From positions 24,684,840 through 24,748,839 of the forward strand of contig NC_059077.1 in the NCBI RefSeq assembly GCF_020497125.1: 64,000 bases of DNA. Direction: 5' to 3'. The DNA comes from Mauremys mutica. Taxonomy: Eukaryota; Chordata; Testudines; Geoemydidae. A program made the position numbers and the translations under genes. How positions within the stretch are numbered: position 1 is the first letter of the stretch; every line of letters begins with the position of its first letter. Positions 45,930-57,728 of this stretch are shown in pieces. A model generated the notes under the pieces. The model saw nothing but the letters and a program-made list of their open reading frames with translations, did no database searches and was not told where the DNA came from.

Positions 45930-46490
45930 GAATATCATGAGTAAGGCATGGGAGGTAATTGTTCCACTCTACTTGGCACTGGTAAGGCCTCAGCTGGAGT
46001 CCTTTGTCCAATTCTGGGTGTGTCACTTTAGGAAAGATGTGGACGAATTGGAGAGAGTCCGGAGGAGAGCCTCAAAAATGCTGGAAATTTTAGAAAATCA
46101 GACCTATGAGCAAAGGTTAAAAAAGTTGAGCATGTTTAGTGTTGAGTAAAGAAGACTGCGCGGAGGACCTGATAAATCTTTAAATATGTAATAAAGAGGA
46201 CAGTGATCAGTTGTCCATATCCTCTGAAGGTAGGACAAGAAGTAGCAGCAAGGCAGATTTAGGTTAGATATTAGGAAAAAGTTCCTAACTATAAGGTTAG
46301 TTAAGTACCGGGGTAGCTTACCAAAGGAAGTTGTGGAATCCCCATCACTGGAGATTTTTAAGAGCAGATTAGACAAACACCTGTCAGGGATGGTCTAGGT
46401 ATACCTGATCCTGTTTCAACATGAGGGGATGGACTAGGTGACCTCTCAGGGGTCCATTTAGCATTACTTTTCTATGATTCTGTGATTCTC
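45930..46490 (+). mobile_element. CR1 LINE 3' end
   Basis: A 70-codon frame from 45937 encodes IVPLYLALVRPQLESFVQFW, then VDELERVRRRASKMLE and EQRLKKLSMFS, the last part of the CR1 reverse transcriptase. The 3' UTR follows with aggttagttaagtaccgggg and ggactaggtgacctctcagg, ending in the typical tctatgattctgtgattct tandem. It belongs to a different CR1 subfamily from the minus-strand copies (the C-terminal residues and tail differ). Confidence 0.9.
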
Positions 46491-46722
46491 AGGGATAGCT
46501 ATATGGCACAGATGCAGCTGGCCCAGGTCAGCTGACTCTGGCTCATAGGGCTTGGGCTGTGGGGCTAAAAATTGGTCTTAGGCTGGAGCCTGAGCTCTGG
46601 AACCCTCCACCCTCACAGAATGTCTGCACAGCAATTTTTTGGGCCCAGAGCCTGAGCCTTATGAGCTTGAGTCAGCTGACCTGGGCTAGATGGTGATTGT
46701 ACCCCTTGTGCAGACATACCCT
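46491..46722. mobile_element. Palindromic non-autonomous DNA transposon
   Basis: ggcccaggtcagctgactct at 46519 is complementary to cttgagtcagctgacctggg at about 46667, with further matching outward and ends of agggata... and ...cataccct type. No coding capacity. It abuts the CR1 3' end exactly, so one of the two was probably inserted at the edge of the other. Confidence 0.65.
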
Positions 46723-47684
46723 CAGTAATCAACTCAGAGTACCCTGTCCAGACTCTAGGATGATATACTTAAAGAAGAGAATCCCTGAACCGTTGTCGAT
46801 CACCTCACCATGAATTAAGATAGACACACAGAATGAGAGTCCTTCCAATGCAGCAAAGTTTTGACAGCTTTCTGGTACTGATGTCCAGTGTGCCCATCTT
46901 TACCTATAGGTCATAGGGCAGATGGGCCCCATGCATAGGGATTACTCTATTGTCCAAATGGTATGTGAGAGTGCTTAAAGGCTTCCACTTGAGGGCTAGA
47001 AACTGTTCCCAATAGGAGATGCAATGGAAGGTGAAGGTTCCATCCAGAGTGATCTGTTCCCTCTGTTTCTTCTGAAAAAAGAAGCTGACTGATGGTAGGA
47101 TTCCCCCCTCTGCAATCTGAATCCTAAATTGGTGATGCCTTTCAGGGTGTGGGATCAGACCCACGGCATCATAACAAAGAGAATATGATAGGTCAAACTC
47201 CAGAGCATCCGCTTCTTAGAGATGAGCATGATCAGGGTGGCTCTTCCAGGATAATCTGAGAAAGGAACACACTGTGGTTCAGTTAGAAAATGTGACAACC
47301 GTGGTACAAATATATCATCAAGCGGTAGGAACAAGACATTTAATTTAAATGCCAAAGAGAAGTAGATTGTCTCCTGTGCGTAAGTTCATCTAACCTCTGC
47401 TAGGGTGATCAACCCAAAAGGGTTGCTGAACACAAAACCTGCCTGGCTAAGCCATCAAAGAGAGAGAGCTAATAATGGTTCCTGAACCTTCATGTATTCA
47501 AGCTAGTATTTAGAGAGGCTTAGCTCAGTTTGACCTGAGCCTTAGCTGAGACATACTTTAATGGGATATGTTCATGTTCAGTTGTAATGCAAGAGACAAG
47601 GCAAGGAAAGTAGACTGAAGATCACTGGGAAAAGATGGTCAGGCTCACAGATTGCCAAGTCAGGGTCTCTAAAACTCTTCTCAC

Positions 47685-47688
<4 letters not shown>

Positions 47689-47719
<31 letters not shown>
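47689..47719. repeat. Poly-T tract (31 bases)
   Basis: An uninterrupted run of T, possibly the reverse of a retroposed poly-A tail, although no attached element was recognised. Confidence 0.9.
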
Positions 47720-47722
<3 letters not shown>

Positions 47723-48781
47723 ACTAGGAAGAATGATTACGAAGGTATAGGAAGGATGCTGTAGCTGTCATCCTCACCCCAGACTGGCCAAGAAGGGTGT
47801 GGGACTCAAATGCTTTGGAGATATTGCACAGGCTTCCTTTTATTCTCCCCAACAGGCAGGATGTCCTATTTTAGGACCTGCTTCTTAATCACATCCCAGA
47901 TTACTCCAGTCTGATTGTTTATTTATTGAGCAGCAAGTCCTAAATAAGGTTGGATAACCCTTCCAAAGTAATGGAGGGTCTCTTAGCCTCACATAAGCCT
48001 TGCGCCCTCTCAGCCTACACAAGAGTTTGGACAAAATTATCCTATTGGTTCTAAGAAAGATCAACTGGAAGAAGTCAGGTTTTCTGATTTGCTGGATGTC
48101 TTACAGAGTGGCCTACATTTGGACCAAAAGACCACCACCACCATTGCTTCTTGTGTCTCAGCACTAAAGACTGTTATAAAATCAGGCTCATCCAAGTTTC
48201 TAGTAGATCACCCCATAGTATCAAAGTTTATTATAGCAGCACTCTTATGTAAACCAAACCTATCCTCCCTACTTGGGATCTTCACCTATCCATTCAAGCA
48301 GATATCATCTAATTCCCTTGCTATGAAAACATTCTTCCTTGTCACAATCACATTGGCAAGAAATGTCTTCAGAAACCTTTGCTCTTATGGCATGAGCCTT
48401 ATTATATTTTCCCTAAGGACCAGGTTGCTCATCATGCTTCAGAGTTATTCGAAAGGTCAACATATGCTTCCTAACAACAGGAGATCGTTTTGCTTGATGC
48501 CTCAACATACAAAAGAGCATGGCATATGCTGCTTGTGAGAAGAGCTGGTAAATTGTATCTTAGTAGAATTGGTCAGTTCAGGAGGGAAGGGGAAACTCTT
48601 GTTTATTCTTTCTTCTCCCTCACTATTATTTTTTTCTTCCTGCTTGCCAGATCCCAAATGTGGTGGTGAAGTCAGAATCCAGAATGGAAAAAAATCAACT
48701 GATTATTTTTCTTGGAATAATCTCACAACCCAGTCCACCTCTTCTGAGATCCTTTGGCCTCTTCAGGCTACTCTTAAATAG

Positions 48782-48929
48782 AAAAAGCCTGATTCTCTAT
48801 TGCCCTATACCTTATGTAGAAGTCATGCCCCAGAGCAAAGTAAGCACAGAATGGTACTGTTTTACACTCACTTTGCACTAGTATAAATACTTTACATAAG
48901 GTGAAAGGCAGTGGAGAATCAGGCTTTTA
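48782..48929. mobile_element. Palindromic MITE
   Basis: aaaagcctgattctctattg at 48783 pairs with cagtggagaatcaggctttt at 48909, and accttatgtagaag with ctttacataaggtg further in. This is a short hairpin-forming DNA transposon with no coding capacity; the arms are about 43 bases with several mismatches. Confidence 0.75.
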
Positions 48930-50931
48930 ATGTAATTGAATAAGGTATAATTGTTAAGAATAAGAATTGAGTGTTCCAGTACAGTTTCAGAAGTACTCAT
49001 TTGGATCGAGAATAGAAGTGTGTGTGGGGAATGGACGCAAGCACGTAAGCGCCTTTGACAAGTTTTGTGAAACCTCTGGTACTTGCCAAAAGAGAAGTAC
49101 AGTCTTTATGTCCTGTGGTGGCAAAGGGTCATTACCAGAAAGGAAATCATCAGGTAATAGATTTTCTCCTATATGCTGTAGTAAACTGATCTTGTAGGTT
49201 CTGGAATATTTACGCTTGAGGTCAAAAGGATTTCAAGTTATATATCACAGGAGTTGAAGTCAGTGGTGGAAGGCAGAGTGAGAAACAGCCTTGGCAGAAG
49301 CCAGGATTTTGGCCTGGGGGATGAAGATGAGGGCTGATTTGAGAAATACTGGATTGAATAGCTGCAAGATTTTGAGAGTCTGGATGTGAGGAGAAAGGGA
49401 ATCAAAGATAATTTCATGGTTTCAGGCTTTAGTGGGAGGGAGGATAGTGTAACTGACAGTCGTGATGAGGAAAGGGAAAAAAGGATTAGGTAAAATCCAA
49501 TTTATGCCATGTTTAGTGTAAAGAGGTTGTAGAACACCTATCACGATGAATTGGAGAAAAAGCAAGGCACAAGAGCCTGGACAAAGGAAAAGAGGATATT
49601 TGTGGAGAGAGCTTTTAATTTGAATGTGGACCTTGCCACAGTTATACCTAATTTTTGTCATCGTTAGATCCGTGTATTGCAATGTGCTGTCCTTGGAGCT
49701 ACTTGGAAAATCCATCAGAAACTTCATCTGCAGAATAAGGCTTCATGCTTACTTAGTGGTGTCTCTTGCATAGATCATATTACAATTGCAGTCTGCCTTC
49801 CAATTCATTTGAATGCAGTTCAAGGTGTTAACTGATAAATGTCTAAGTGGTTTGAATTGTAGCTACCGCCCCTCTCCTCAAGTGCTATTATGATATCATT
49901 AGAAAAGTTTAAGCTAACAGCCTCCATGTTTAAACTAGAGGAGGCTTGATGGCAGGGTATTTTTTAGCTTTGTGCCCTTCACTTCTCCACACCGTCACTC
50001 CCACACTGGACCAACAGAGCTCAAATTGTTGACCATTGCAAAGTTTATTTATTCTCTTAGGCTTTTTGTGGAACAGAGAATTAAGGGAGCTTGCACTATT
50101 TTAAGATGAAAAGAGGTTTTTTAAATTTGTAAAGAATTCTATGTATGTGAACATTATCCACTTTTTTAAAGTTCCTGTTTGTAAAATACTTGTAAATTTG
50201 CTCAAAACTTGGAATGAATGTGTTTTAGAAGAGAGGTAATGGCAGAAACAATATCCTCAGTCACTTGTGGACAGAAGCATTGCCTCTAGGTAAATTTACT
50301 AAGAACTCCCCTAAAGCAGGAAAGTTGCAAAAGAAATAGACATACTCAGGGATAAAGAATAAAGGAAGGCTATTTTTATTTTGCTTTTGAAATGCTTCCT
50401 GACTTCATCTTTCCAAGAACATTTTTAAGCAGGGAGCCTTCTGTGACCTATGGATGTGTTCAGATTTCATTTTATTGCATTTGGAAATGCATAGATATAG
50501 TGACTATTGTCTGTCTATAGCTCATCATTAAGTTTTCAGCACTGGACCCCACGAGAATCTATGGAGCCTTCAACCCTTCCTTTTCCCATAGACCAGGTTA
50601 CCTTTTCATTAACCTAAATCTTTAATAGTTGATGTCCTGGCCTGAACTTATAAGCACTGTGGGAAAAGTTCTGGCCATCTTCACTAGAATAGTGCTTTAT
50701 CCGCTAAATATGGAGTGCTAAAATAAATTGCTAGAAGATATGGGCATCCTTTGCTGCAACTAACTGTATTACATCAGGCCTTAGGATGTTCTTCATCATG
50801 CATCTTATTTATACACTTACTCTTTGTAAGCACAAATATTTGTAGAAATACACATTATAAATAATGTAGTGTGCTTTTATATAAACTGTGAAACACCATA
50901 ACTGTTCAGTTTTTCTGAATTATTATTCTAG

Positions 50932-51564
50932 GATCAAGACCACCTTTAATCGTACAATCTCAGCCTCCACCTTATTCATCACCTAGAGATGTACCCCCAG
51001 ACATATTGTTAGATTCTCCAGAAAGAAAGCAAAAGAAACAAAAGAAAATGAAGTTAGGCAAGGATGAAAAAGACCAGACTGAAAAAGCTGCAATGTACGA
51101 TATCATTAGTTCACCTTCCAAGGACTCCACTAAACTTACGTTAAGACTCTCTCGTGTAAGATCTTCAGATATGGACCAGCAGGATGATATGCTTTCTGGT
51201 TTGGAAAACAGTAATGTGTCAGAGGGTGATATTCCTTTTAATATGCAGTACCCAGGACAGACTTCTAAAACACCCATTACTCCACAGGATGTTAATCGCC
51301 CACTAAATGCTGCTCAGTGTTTGCCTCAGCATGAACAGACAGCATTCCTTCAGGCACAACAAGTGCCTGTTTTACAACAGAACACTTCAGTTGCTGCAAA
51401 ACAACCTCAAACTCCTGTGGTACAGACACAGCAACAGGTTTCGCAACAAGGAACTATAACGCCATATGATGAAGTAGAGTTGGATGCATTGGCTGAAATT
51501 GAGCGGATAGAACGTGAATCAGCTATTGAAAGGGAGCGATTTTCAAAAGAAGTCCAAGATAAAG
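50932..51564 (+). CDS. NIPBL: NIPBL coding exon 8 (exon 9)
   Basis: A 633-base exon covering codons 290-500 and the first base of 501. It starts GSRPPLIVQSQPPPYSSPRD. A basic cluster follows (SPERKQKKQKKMKLGKDEK, residues about 317-335) that looks like a nuclear localisation signal. Then come AAMYDIISSPSKDSTKLTLR, a glutamine-rich tract (about residues 420-475) and YDEVELDALAEIERIERESA. All are recognisable NIPBL. It carries two extra codons (TP in GTITPYDEVE) relative to the mammalian protein as I recall it. The acceptor is ttattattctag, and the donor gtaaaa at 51565 is weak. The frame stays open for 36 codons into the intron, to a stop at about 51672. Confidence 0.97.
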
Positions 51565-52235
51565 GTAAAAGGATTGTGTATATATCCTATTATTTCCCAT
51601 CATCACATAGTTCTATTCTGTTCTGTATAGGTTCTTATACTGCAATCATCTTTGTTGTCCAAGATGAACTGTGACCTTTCATGTGTGTAATATCTGGTAT
51701 TACTTTGCTTGCATTCCTTAAAATCTGGAGAGTGAAGTTGTTAGGTTTTTTAATTTGGGTTTATAAGAAATAAAAGTTAAATTATTCATAAACTGCTCTA
51801 ATTTTGAGCCATGACATTAGATCAGGATAGAGAGGACATTGCTTGTGATGTTACTTGAATTCTGACCGTACCACACAATTACATTGATGGATGGAATCAG
51901 TTTCTAATAGATATTAAATAATGGATCAATTAGTTGATGAAAGAGACACTTCCCTTGTGCACTAGTTTACTGACTATACAATCAAAAGTCTTTTTTTGAA
52001 ATTACAATAGAATTCCTACACCACTTCTATTTTTATCACCAGTCATATCTAACACGAAAGGTATACATGTTCAGAATTGTACATTTTTTTTAAAGGGAAT
52101 GGTATGATTGGATAATATATGCTTCTACGTTGCCTTAGTTTTTGATCAAGTGAACACCATTGTTTATCTGTAAATTACATATTCCAGTGAACTACTATAT
52201 ACAGTACCTACTTATCAGACTTGTGTTCTCTACGC

Positions 52236-52552
52236 CAGAGGTTCTCAACCTTTTTCTTTCTGAGGCCTTCCCTCCCCCCACATACTATTAAAAACTCCAT
52301 GGCCCACCTGTGCCACAACAACTGGTTTTCTGCATATAAAAGTCAGGGCCGGTGTTAGGGGGTAGCAAGCATTGCCTGGGGAAGCTACGTTACCCAGGCT
52401 TAGTCTTCAGCCCTGGGTGACGGGCCTCAGGGCCCTGAGCTTCAGCCCCATACAGAGGGGCTTTGGCTTTCTGCCCTGGGCCCCAGGGAGTCTAACCCTG
52501 GCCATGCTTAGCGGACCCTCAGGGTCCCCGGACCCCTGGTTGAGAACCACTG
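52236..52552. mobile_element. hAT-type non-autonomous DNA transposon (317 bp)
   Basis: The ends are cagaggttctcaacctttt and, on the complementary strand from 52552, cagtggttctcaaccagggg. Flanks are ctctacgc (52228-52235) and ctttacgc (52553-52560), a 7-of-8 match to an 8-bp duplication. No coding capacity; GC-rich right half. Confidence 0.87.
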
Positions 52553-52767
52553 CTTTACGCCATAGAGGCTAGACTAACCTTTGGAGTTTTCCCTTTCCCT
52601 CTTTATTTAAATATCTATATCTAAAGCCTGCCCTCCATAGATGCCTTTTCAGGATGATCCTTTCTTGGTGCTATTTTACGTTTCTGATATGTTCACCAGT
52701 TTGAAGGTCATTTGTTATAAAGTTATAACAGTGGAATAAAACCCCACCTCTAGAAATTGAAAACAAG

Positions 52768-52783
52768 GTGTGTGTGTGTGTGT
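52768..52783. repeat. (TG)n microsatellite
   Basis: About eight units of tg. Confidence 0.9.
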
Positions 52784-52988
52784 TATGTGAAAATGGCATG
52801 TTAAATGAGAATGGGTAAACCTTAGTTTTGTTTAAAGGCAGCCTGTATACTATCTGTGGTTTAACTTCTGAGAGAAAATCTTTTTAAGTCTGATGCTAAT
52901 TTAGCAGAGGTGTCAGAGAAAAGCCTTGCTGAAGTTAAACAGGGCAACTTCTGACTTGATAATGCATTTGCAACTGGACATGTATGAA

Positions 52989-53232
52989 CAGGGGCGGCTC
53001 TAGGTATTTTGCCGCCCCAAGCACGACAGGCAGGCTGCCTTCGGCGGCTTTTCTGCGGGAGGTCCCCAGTCCCGCGGATTCGGCGGCATGCCTGCGGGAG
53101 GTCCGCTGAAGCCACGGGACCAGCGTGCCGAAGGCATCCTGCCTGCCGCCGTTGCGGCAACCGGCAGAGCACCCCCCGTGGCTTGCCGCCCCAGGCACGC
53201 GCTAGGCGTGCTGGTGCCTGGAGCCGCCCCTG
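52989..53232. mobile_element. GC- and CpG-rich hAT-like non-autonomous element (244 bp)
   Basis: It begins caggggcggctctaggtatt and ends with the inverted cctggagccgcccctg. It is flanked by a perfect 8-bp target duplication, tgtatgaa, at 52981-52988 and 53233-53240. The interior is very rich in CpG, with ccg and cgg clusters, unlike the AT-rich surrounding intron. Apparent open frames on both strands are compositional. Confidence 0.9.
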
Positions 53233-53689
53233 TGTATGAAGCAACATCTGGACTGGGCTCTATTTTAGTTGGCACCAAATGTGGGTATTAACAAATGCAG
53301 ACTTAATCACCCATCCAGGGAGAGCACAAGTTTTTCCCTTATTTAGACCAAAAATTTTGTTAAATAAGTCAAAACATGTTTCTAACCTAAATGTTGTTAT
53401 GGCTGATCCACCCATTTAATATTTATAACTGGAATTAATAAAACTTTTAAAAATATTTTATTTGGTGATAAATTTGAGTCTTGTCATGTCACATTATGCA
53501 TCATTGCAGATAATCAGTATATGGAGAAAAATATGTGCTCTCTTCAAAGGTATCCCTTCTTAATCTGATTTTAATATACTTTTGATTGAAATAAATGCTT
53601 TTCTGAATGGCTAAGCTGCTACACTTCTTCTACTAATAATTTAACTTGATTTAAGTGCTTTCAATTTATTTCCTAACCCTTTGTTTCTT

Positions 53690-56600
53690 CAAGAATGGTC
53701 TCTGTAGATCCCAGCTCTTGGGATGTTCTCCAAGGCCTTAAACTGAGAACCATCTAGAAAAGCAGTGTCTTTTGGGATTGCATAACCACACTTCGGCAGC
53801 ACTCAAATATTCAGAGCAATATTGTAAAAGAGGATTCATAGACCAAACCACTCTGTTAGTACTTCATTGTGGCTACTGAACCATCTTAGTGCTCGTGTCT
53901 CTCTGCACTGTAATTTTTTGCGTATACTTAGTTTTTAAGAAAAGTGTAGGTCTGTTCTTTACTTAATTTTTTGCTAACTTTTCTGCCATTGCGTGTAAAA
54001 ATTTGAGTGTTGCATCCCTAAGGTGGTGCGACCTGACTTCAGTCAGTGCAGTTGGTTGTTCTAGGTTTTTCTGGCTAGTTCTTGGCTCTAGTTCTCTCCT
54101 CCTGGTTTTGTATGGCTGACAAGAACAAGTGCACAGGCTTTAATTGATGCCCATACTGCAAAGCCAAAATGTTCACTACGGACAAATACGTCCAGTGTTT
54201 CCTGTTCTTGAGTGGGTAATTCCCCAGAGGCTGCTCTGAGTTTTATGGCTTATCTCTCAGGATAAGGAACATGAGCAAAAGTGTATTTGGTGCTTAGTCC
54301 TTGAAGAGTACCTTCTGATCTCAGCCCGCTGGTCCTAGAACCATCAAAGGCTTCTTTTATATGATCACCCCCAGGAACCATTGAAAGCTTGGTGGTCTTT
54401 CCCAAGGCTTCCTCAGCTATGGGGTCCTTTGGGGTTATGATGTCTATACAGCACTGTACTTTCTCAGAGATGCACTCTTAAGGCTTCTCACAGCCATAGT
54501 CTAAACTTCACGGCTTTTGGTGCATATGAACATTTTCTTTCCGTGGGTGTTGAATCATTTTGGAGAAGAGGAGGAACTCTCCTGGGGATTCTTTTCAGAA
54601 CTGGCATGAATGGTGCTCTTTAGAAAGAAATGCTGTGATTCTTGAGATTGGTTGGTACATATGAGGGATGGGGATCTATAGACTTTGGAGATTATGGTGC
54701 CATCCTCATTGAGTGCCTCAATTCCAATACCCCTGTATTTAGCTCCCTCAGAACAAAGCTGCTTCAAGTTGAGTGGAGAACTCAACTTTGATGATGGCAC
54801 TGGAGCAGCGTACTAAGCAGATGCCTCTTTCTCTGGGCTGTGCCAAATCTTTCTGGAATAAAGAAGAAAAAGGGAGATATTAGGGCACAGGTTGCTGCTC
54901 CAAGAACTGACATGGTTGACCGTAGCTTCATCAGATGTGAGTTGGAAGCATCACCCTGATACACTGCCCCACACCAAAAAGCTCTTCTGGAATCCATTTC
55001 ATTATTTTGTCCTTATGGTCATTTGGGCCTTCATTTACATGACCTTTTTTAGTCTTTCCATCATGACCAAAAGGTACTGAAAATTTTGGGAAAACCTGTA
55101 ATTTTTTCTTTGCCTGCTCTTGGGAAGAACAAGCCATCATCTCTTCCTCCTCTTCCACTTCGGGAATCATTCTCTAAATTGATCAGCATTGTGAACAACT
55201 TGCCTGTATTAGAAAAAAACTGGTAAAGATTATGATAAATGGTATGAGCCTACATTATGGAATGAGAGAGCCTCTCCAGTTAAATGTCACAGTGGCCTCA
55301 ACATCCTCATCAAACATCTGTTTTAGGACATATATTCTCTGAAAAGATGGCAATGGTGGCTTATCAGTTTAATCCAGCTTCTGTTTATCAAGTCTCAGGT
55401 GTCAGTAGAAGACATAAATGGCAACATGAGTGATTCCTGAAGGATTTTGTAGGAAATGGGATAATCTTTGCATCTCTTTGAGATAAGAATTATCATGAGG
55501 TGACCCAACCCCAGGTCAAGTACACGGGTAGACCTGTATATGCTAATAGGCCTTTTTATTTTGGATGGTAGACAAGACTCCTTGTTTCTACTTCTGATCA
55601 TAGTCAGGAAAATCGGAAATTACAAGGATGTACCTATTTTTCATAGCTCCTACTTGGGCTCATCAATTTAAGTATTCAGACTTTCTGTATTTCTTGATGC
55701 TTCTGTTCTTCTTAACTATTTTTGAATTTTCTCTTGGGAGCACAGCCACATTCTTCATTCTGATCTTAGTCTGTTCAGCGTACTTTGTAAAATTCTGACA
55801 TTGAGTGTTCTAAGGAAGTCCAGCCTTCCCTGGGGACCACACCTTGAGATGGAGGGAAAGTTTGTGTTCCAGTGTCCCTGAGCACTCTGCCAGCAGGAGT
55901 TTTAACTCCTGACAGCACCACCCAACCTGGACAGGTCAAATGGTGGGCACCAGCAGTCCAAAAGCAGTCAATTAGTCCTTCAGGTTGGAGGCCAGCAATC
56001 TATCCTTGTAAAAGAGTTCAGTTATAGAAACACATCAAGGTAGTAATTTTGGCAAACAGCATGATAGACAGAGATAGTGAACACATTCGTGCCCTAAGTG
56101 ACATGTGACTCTGTGTGGGAAGGATGCAGATCCAGAAGAAAGTGCGGGAAAGGTACAATCTAGAAAATTTCCAACAAGGAATGGTTTTTTGAAGCAGAAG
56201 AGATTTTCTTGGGGTTAGATAACAATTTGGACCTTTTATCAACACCAGTTCCTTAGATTTTGACTGTCTCATTTGAAAAAAATCTGATTTGTCTCTTGCC
56301 ACTGTTAGGATGCTTATGTACATTATTTTTGTATATGATCCTACTGTTCAAAGTTTTAATCTTGCATCATATTATACTTTTTTAAATGTTCACTAACTCT
56401 CCAGTTGAAGAGCCTATTATATCTTGAGATTTAAACTTAGTACTTACAACATTAATAGAGGCACCTTTTAAACTTGAAAACTGCCTTTCTGAATGCTATA
56501 ACCTCATCAAGGAGAATGAACTGGAGGTTTTAATGGCTGACCTTCCTTACAGGGGTTAAAAGTATCACCTCCTATTTTTATGTCAACTAGTTAATGTTTT

Positions 56601-57375
56601 TCCCCTAGACCACATACGTTACTGTGGGAAGTAGATAACATATTCATAATATTAATAGGGCCGTACACTACTGTTTAGAAAGAGGAAGGAAGAAAACCCA
56701 TCTAGAAGTCATCTAGTTAATATATAGCTTTTAGTGAAAAATCCAAAAGGGGAATCCATTTCTGTTTAGAGTTTCAAAATGCATTAGTCTTGGATTCAGT
56801 TTTGCTATAATTTTAGTTGGAGGCCCTGTATTTATAGGATTGAACACTCATTCTTTTGGATCCTAGGCAGGTTCATAATCATTTTTATGTAATGTGTCTG
56901 TCATAGAAACTTACCTGGAGTTACAGTTCTAGCTGTACAGAGTACTGTTCTCTCCCAAATTGATGAATCTAGAGCAGTCATGCAACTGTCACTTAATTCT
57001 CAGCTCTTCTCCTGAGAGGCTACTGCACTTAATTCCCTAAAACTAGGGATCTACAGAGGCAATTCTTAAAGGAGAAAAAGATTACCTACCAGTAACTGCA
57101 TTTTTCCAGTACATTGCCTCTGAAGATCCATTCTCCTCACTTCTTTGGTATCCTTGTGTGGATTCTTCAAACTAATGGAAGAAATGGCTATTCGGACCCT
57201 TTTATAAATTTGCTTCCTGTGTTTCGATCTGTGAGGGGGCACTTGCATGTCCCCTGTGGGCGCTTCTTTTCTAGATGGTTCCAAGCTGAAAGCAGCAGAC
57301 ACATACATCCCAAGAGTGTGGATATGCAGGAGCAATACACTCAAAACTACAGTTATTGGTAAGTAATCTTTTTGT
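53690..57375 (+). mobile_element. DIRS-type retrotransposon, internally deleted and decayed
   Basis: The left end contains ctcttgggatgttctccaag and gaaccatctagaaaag (about 53747-53762). The latter recurs as its exact complement, cttttctagatggttc, at 57268-57283, so terminal repeats are inverted. The right end shows DIRS-style palindromic arms: ttacctaccagtaactgca at 57083 and, complementary to it, the arm at about 57345-57371. Inside are a weak gag-like start (near 54115-54220) and, at about 56461-56570, recombinase text readable with frameshifts (LKTAFLNAITSSRR). At 3.7 kb it is shorter than the 19.1 kb copy and has lost most of the reverse transcriptase. Every frame is broken. Confidence 0.68.
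57070..57375. repeat. DIRS right-end palindromic arms
   Basis: aaagattacctaccagtaac (57078) is complementary to ttattggtaagtaatctttt (57353-57372) with mismatches, and cattgcctctgaagatcca pairs with tggatatgcaggagcaatac. The layout equals that at 24552-24836. Confidence 0.75.
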
Positions 57376-57564
57376 AATGTAACACTTACGTTTAAAAAAA
57401 AAACCCACAGTGAGCAATAAGAATTAATTACTGATGTTGCCTGAGGCAGTGTGTGTAATTTAATATTGCCTATACATTTCATGACAAAATGTGTAGCTAC
57501 AGGCAATGTATTACTGGTGTACAAAATGAACGGTAGAAGCTTAAGATCATTCTTTGTTTTCCTT

Positions 57565-57584
57565 AAAAAAAAAAAAAAAAAAAA
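57565..57584. repeat. Poly-A run (20 bases)
   Basis: An uninterrupted run of A with no attached retroposed gene recognised. Confidence 0.9.
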
Positions 57585-57705
57585 GACATGAGTTTTGTCA
57601 TTTGTATACTTATCAACTGTGTAAAAGTAGAGTTACAGATACAAGGAAGAAGTTGAAATGAGGCATTTGTGAATACTTAATATGAGAGGAGGACAACTTG
57701 GATGG

Positions 57706-57728
57706 ATATATATATATATATATATATA
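57706..57728. repeat. (AT)n microsatellite
   Basis: About 11 units of at followed by aaatg. Confidence 0.9.

Larger units (their letters stand above)
45050..48540 (+). pseudogene. Decayed DIRS retrotransposon, interrupted by CR1 and a MITE
   Basis: Pieces of DIRS protein lie in order. A gag-like stretch is at about 45250-45489 (GPLHIPPMPAKKQMETS). A segment near 47770-47820 (VILTPDWPRRVWDSNALEIL) corresponds to the spacer between RNase H and recombinase. A recombinase part lies at 48089-48538: SKFLVDHPIVSKFIIA and AMKTFFLVTITLARNVFRNL match LKTAFLNAITSS in the 53.7-57.4 kb copy. Frames are broken throughout. The CR1 at 45930-46490 and the palindromic element at 46491-46722 split it, and a 31-base T run at 47689-47719 lies within it. 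The outer limits are approximate, since no terminal repeats were found. Confidence 0.55.
42902..50931 (+). other. NIPBL: NIPBL intron 8
   Basis: An 8030-base intron. It holds a tgta microsatellite just after the donor, a GT/C-rich tract at 43440-43500, a decayed DIRS copy (45.05-48.54 kb) with CR1 and a palindromic element inside it, and a MITE at 48.78-48.93 kb. Stretches 43.5-45.0 kb and 49.0-50.9 kb show no gene or recognised repeat. Confidence 0.9.

Noticed and set aside
51006..51674. Single-exon 222-residue gene
   Set aside because: It is the middle of NIPBL exon 9 starting at an internal methionine and reading past the donor at 51565 into the intron.
52861..53291. Multiple open frames and a CpG island suggesting a promoter or gene
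   Set aside because: Explained by a CpG-rich hAT insertion with a perfect 8-bp target duplication.
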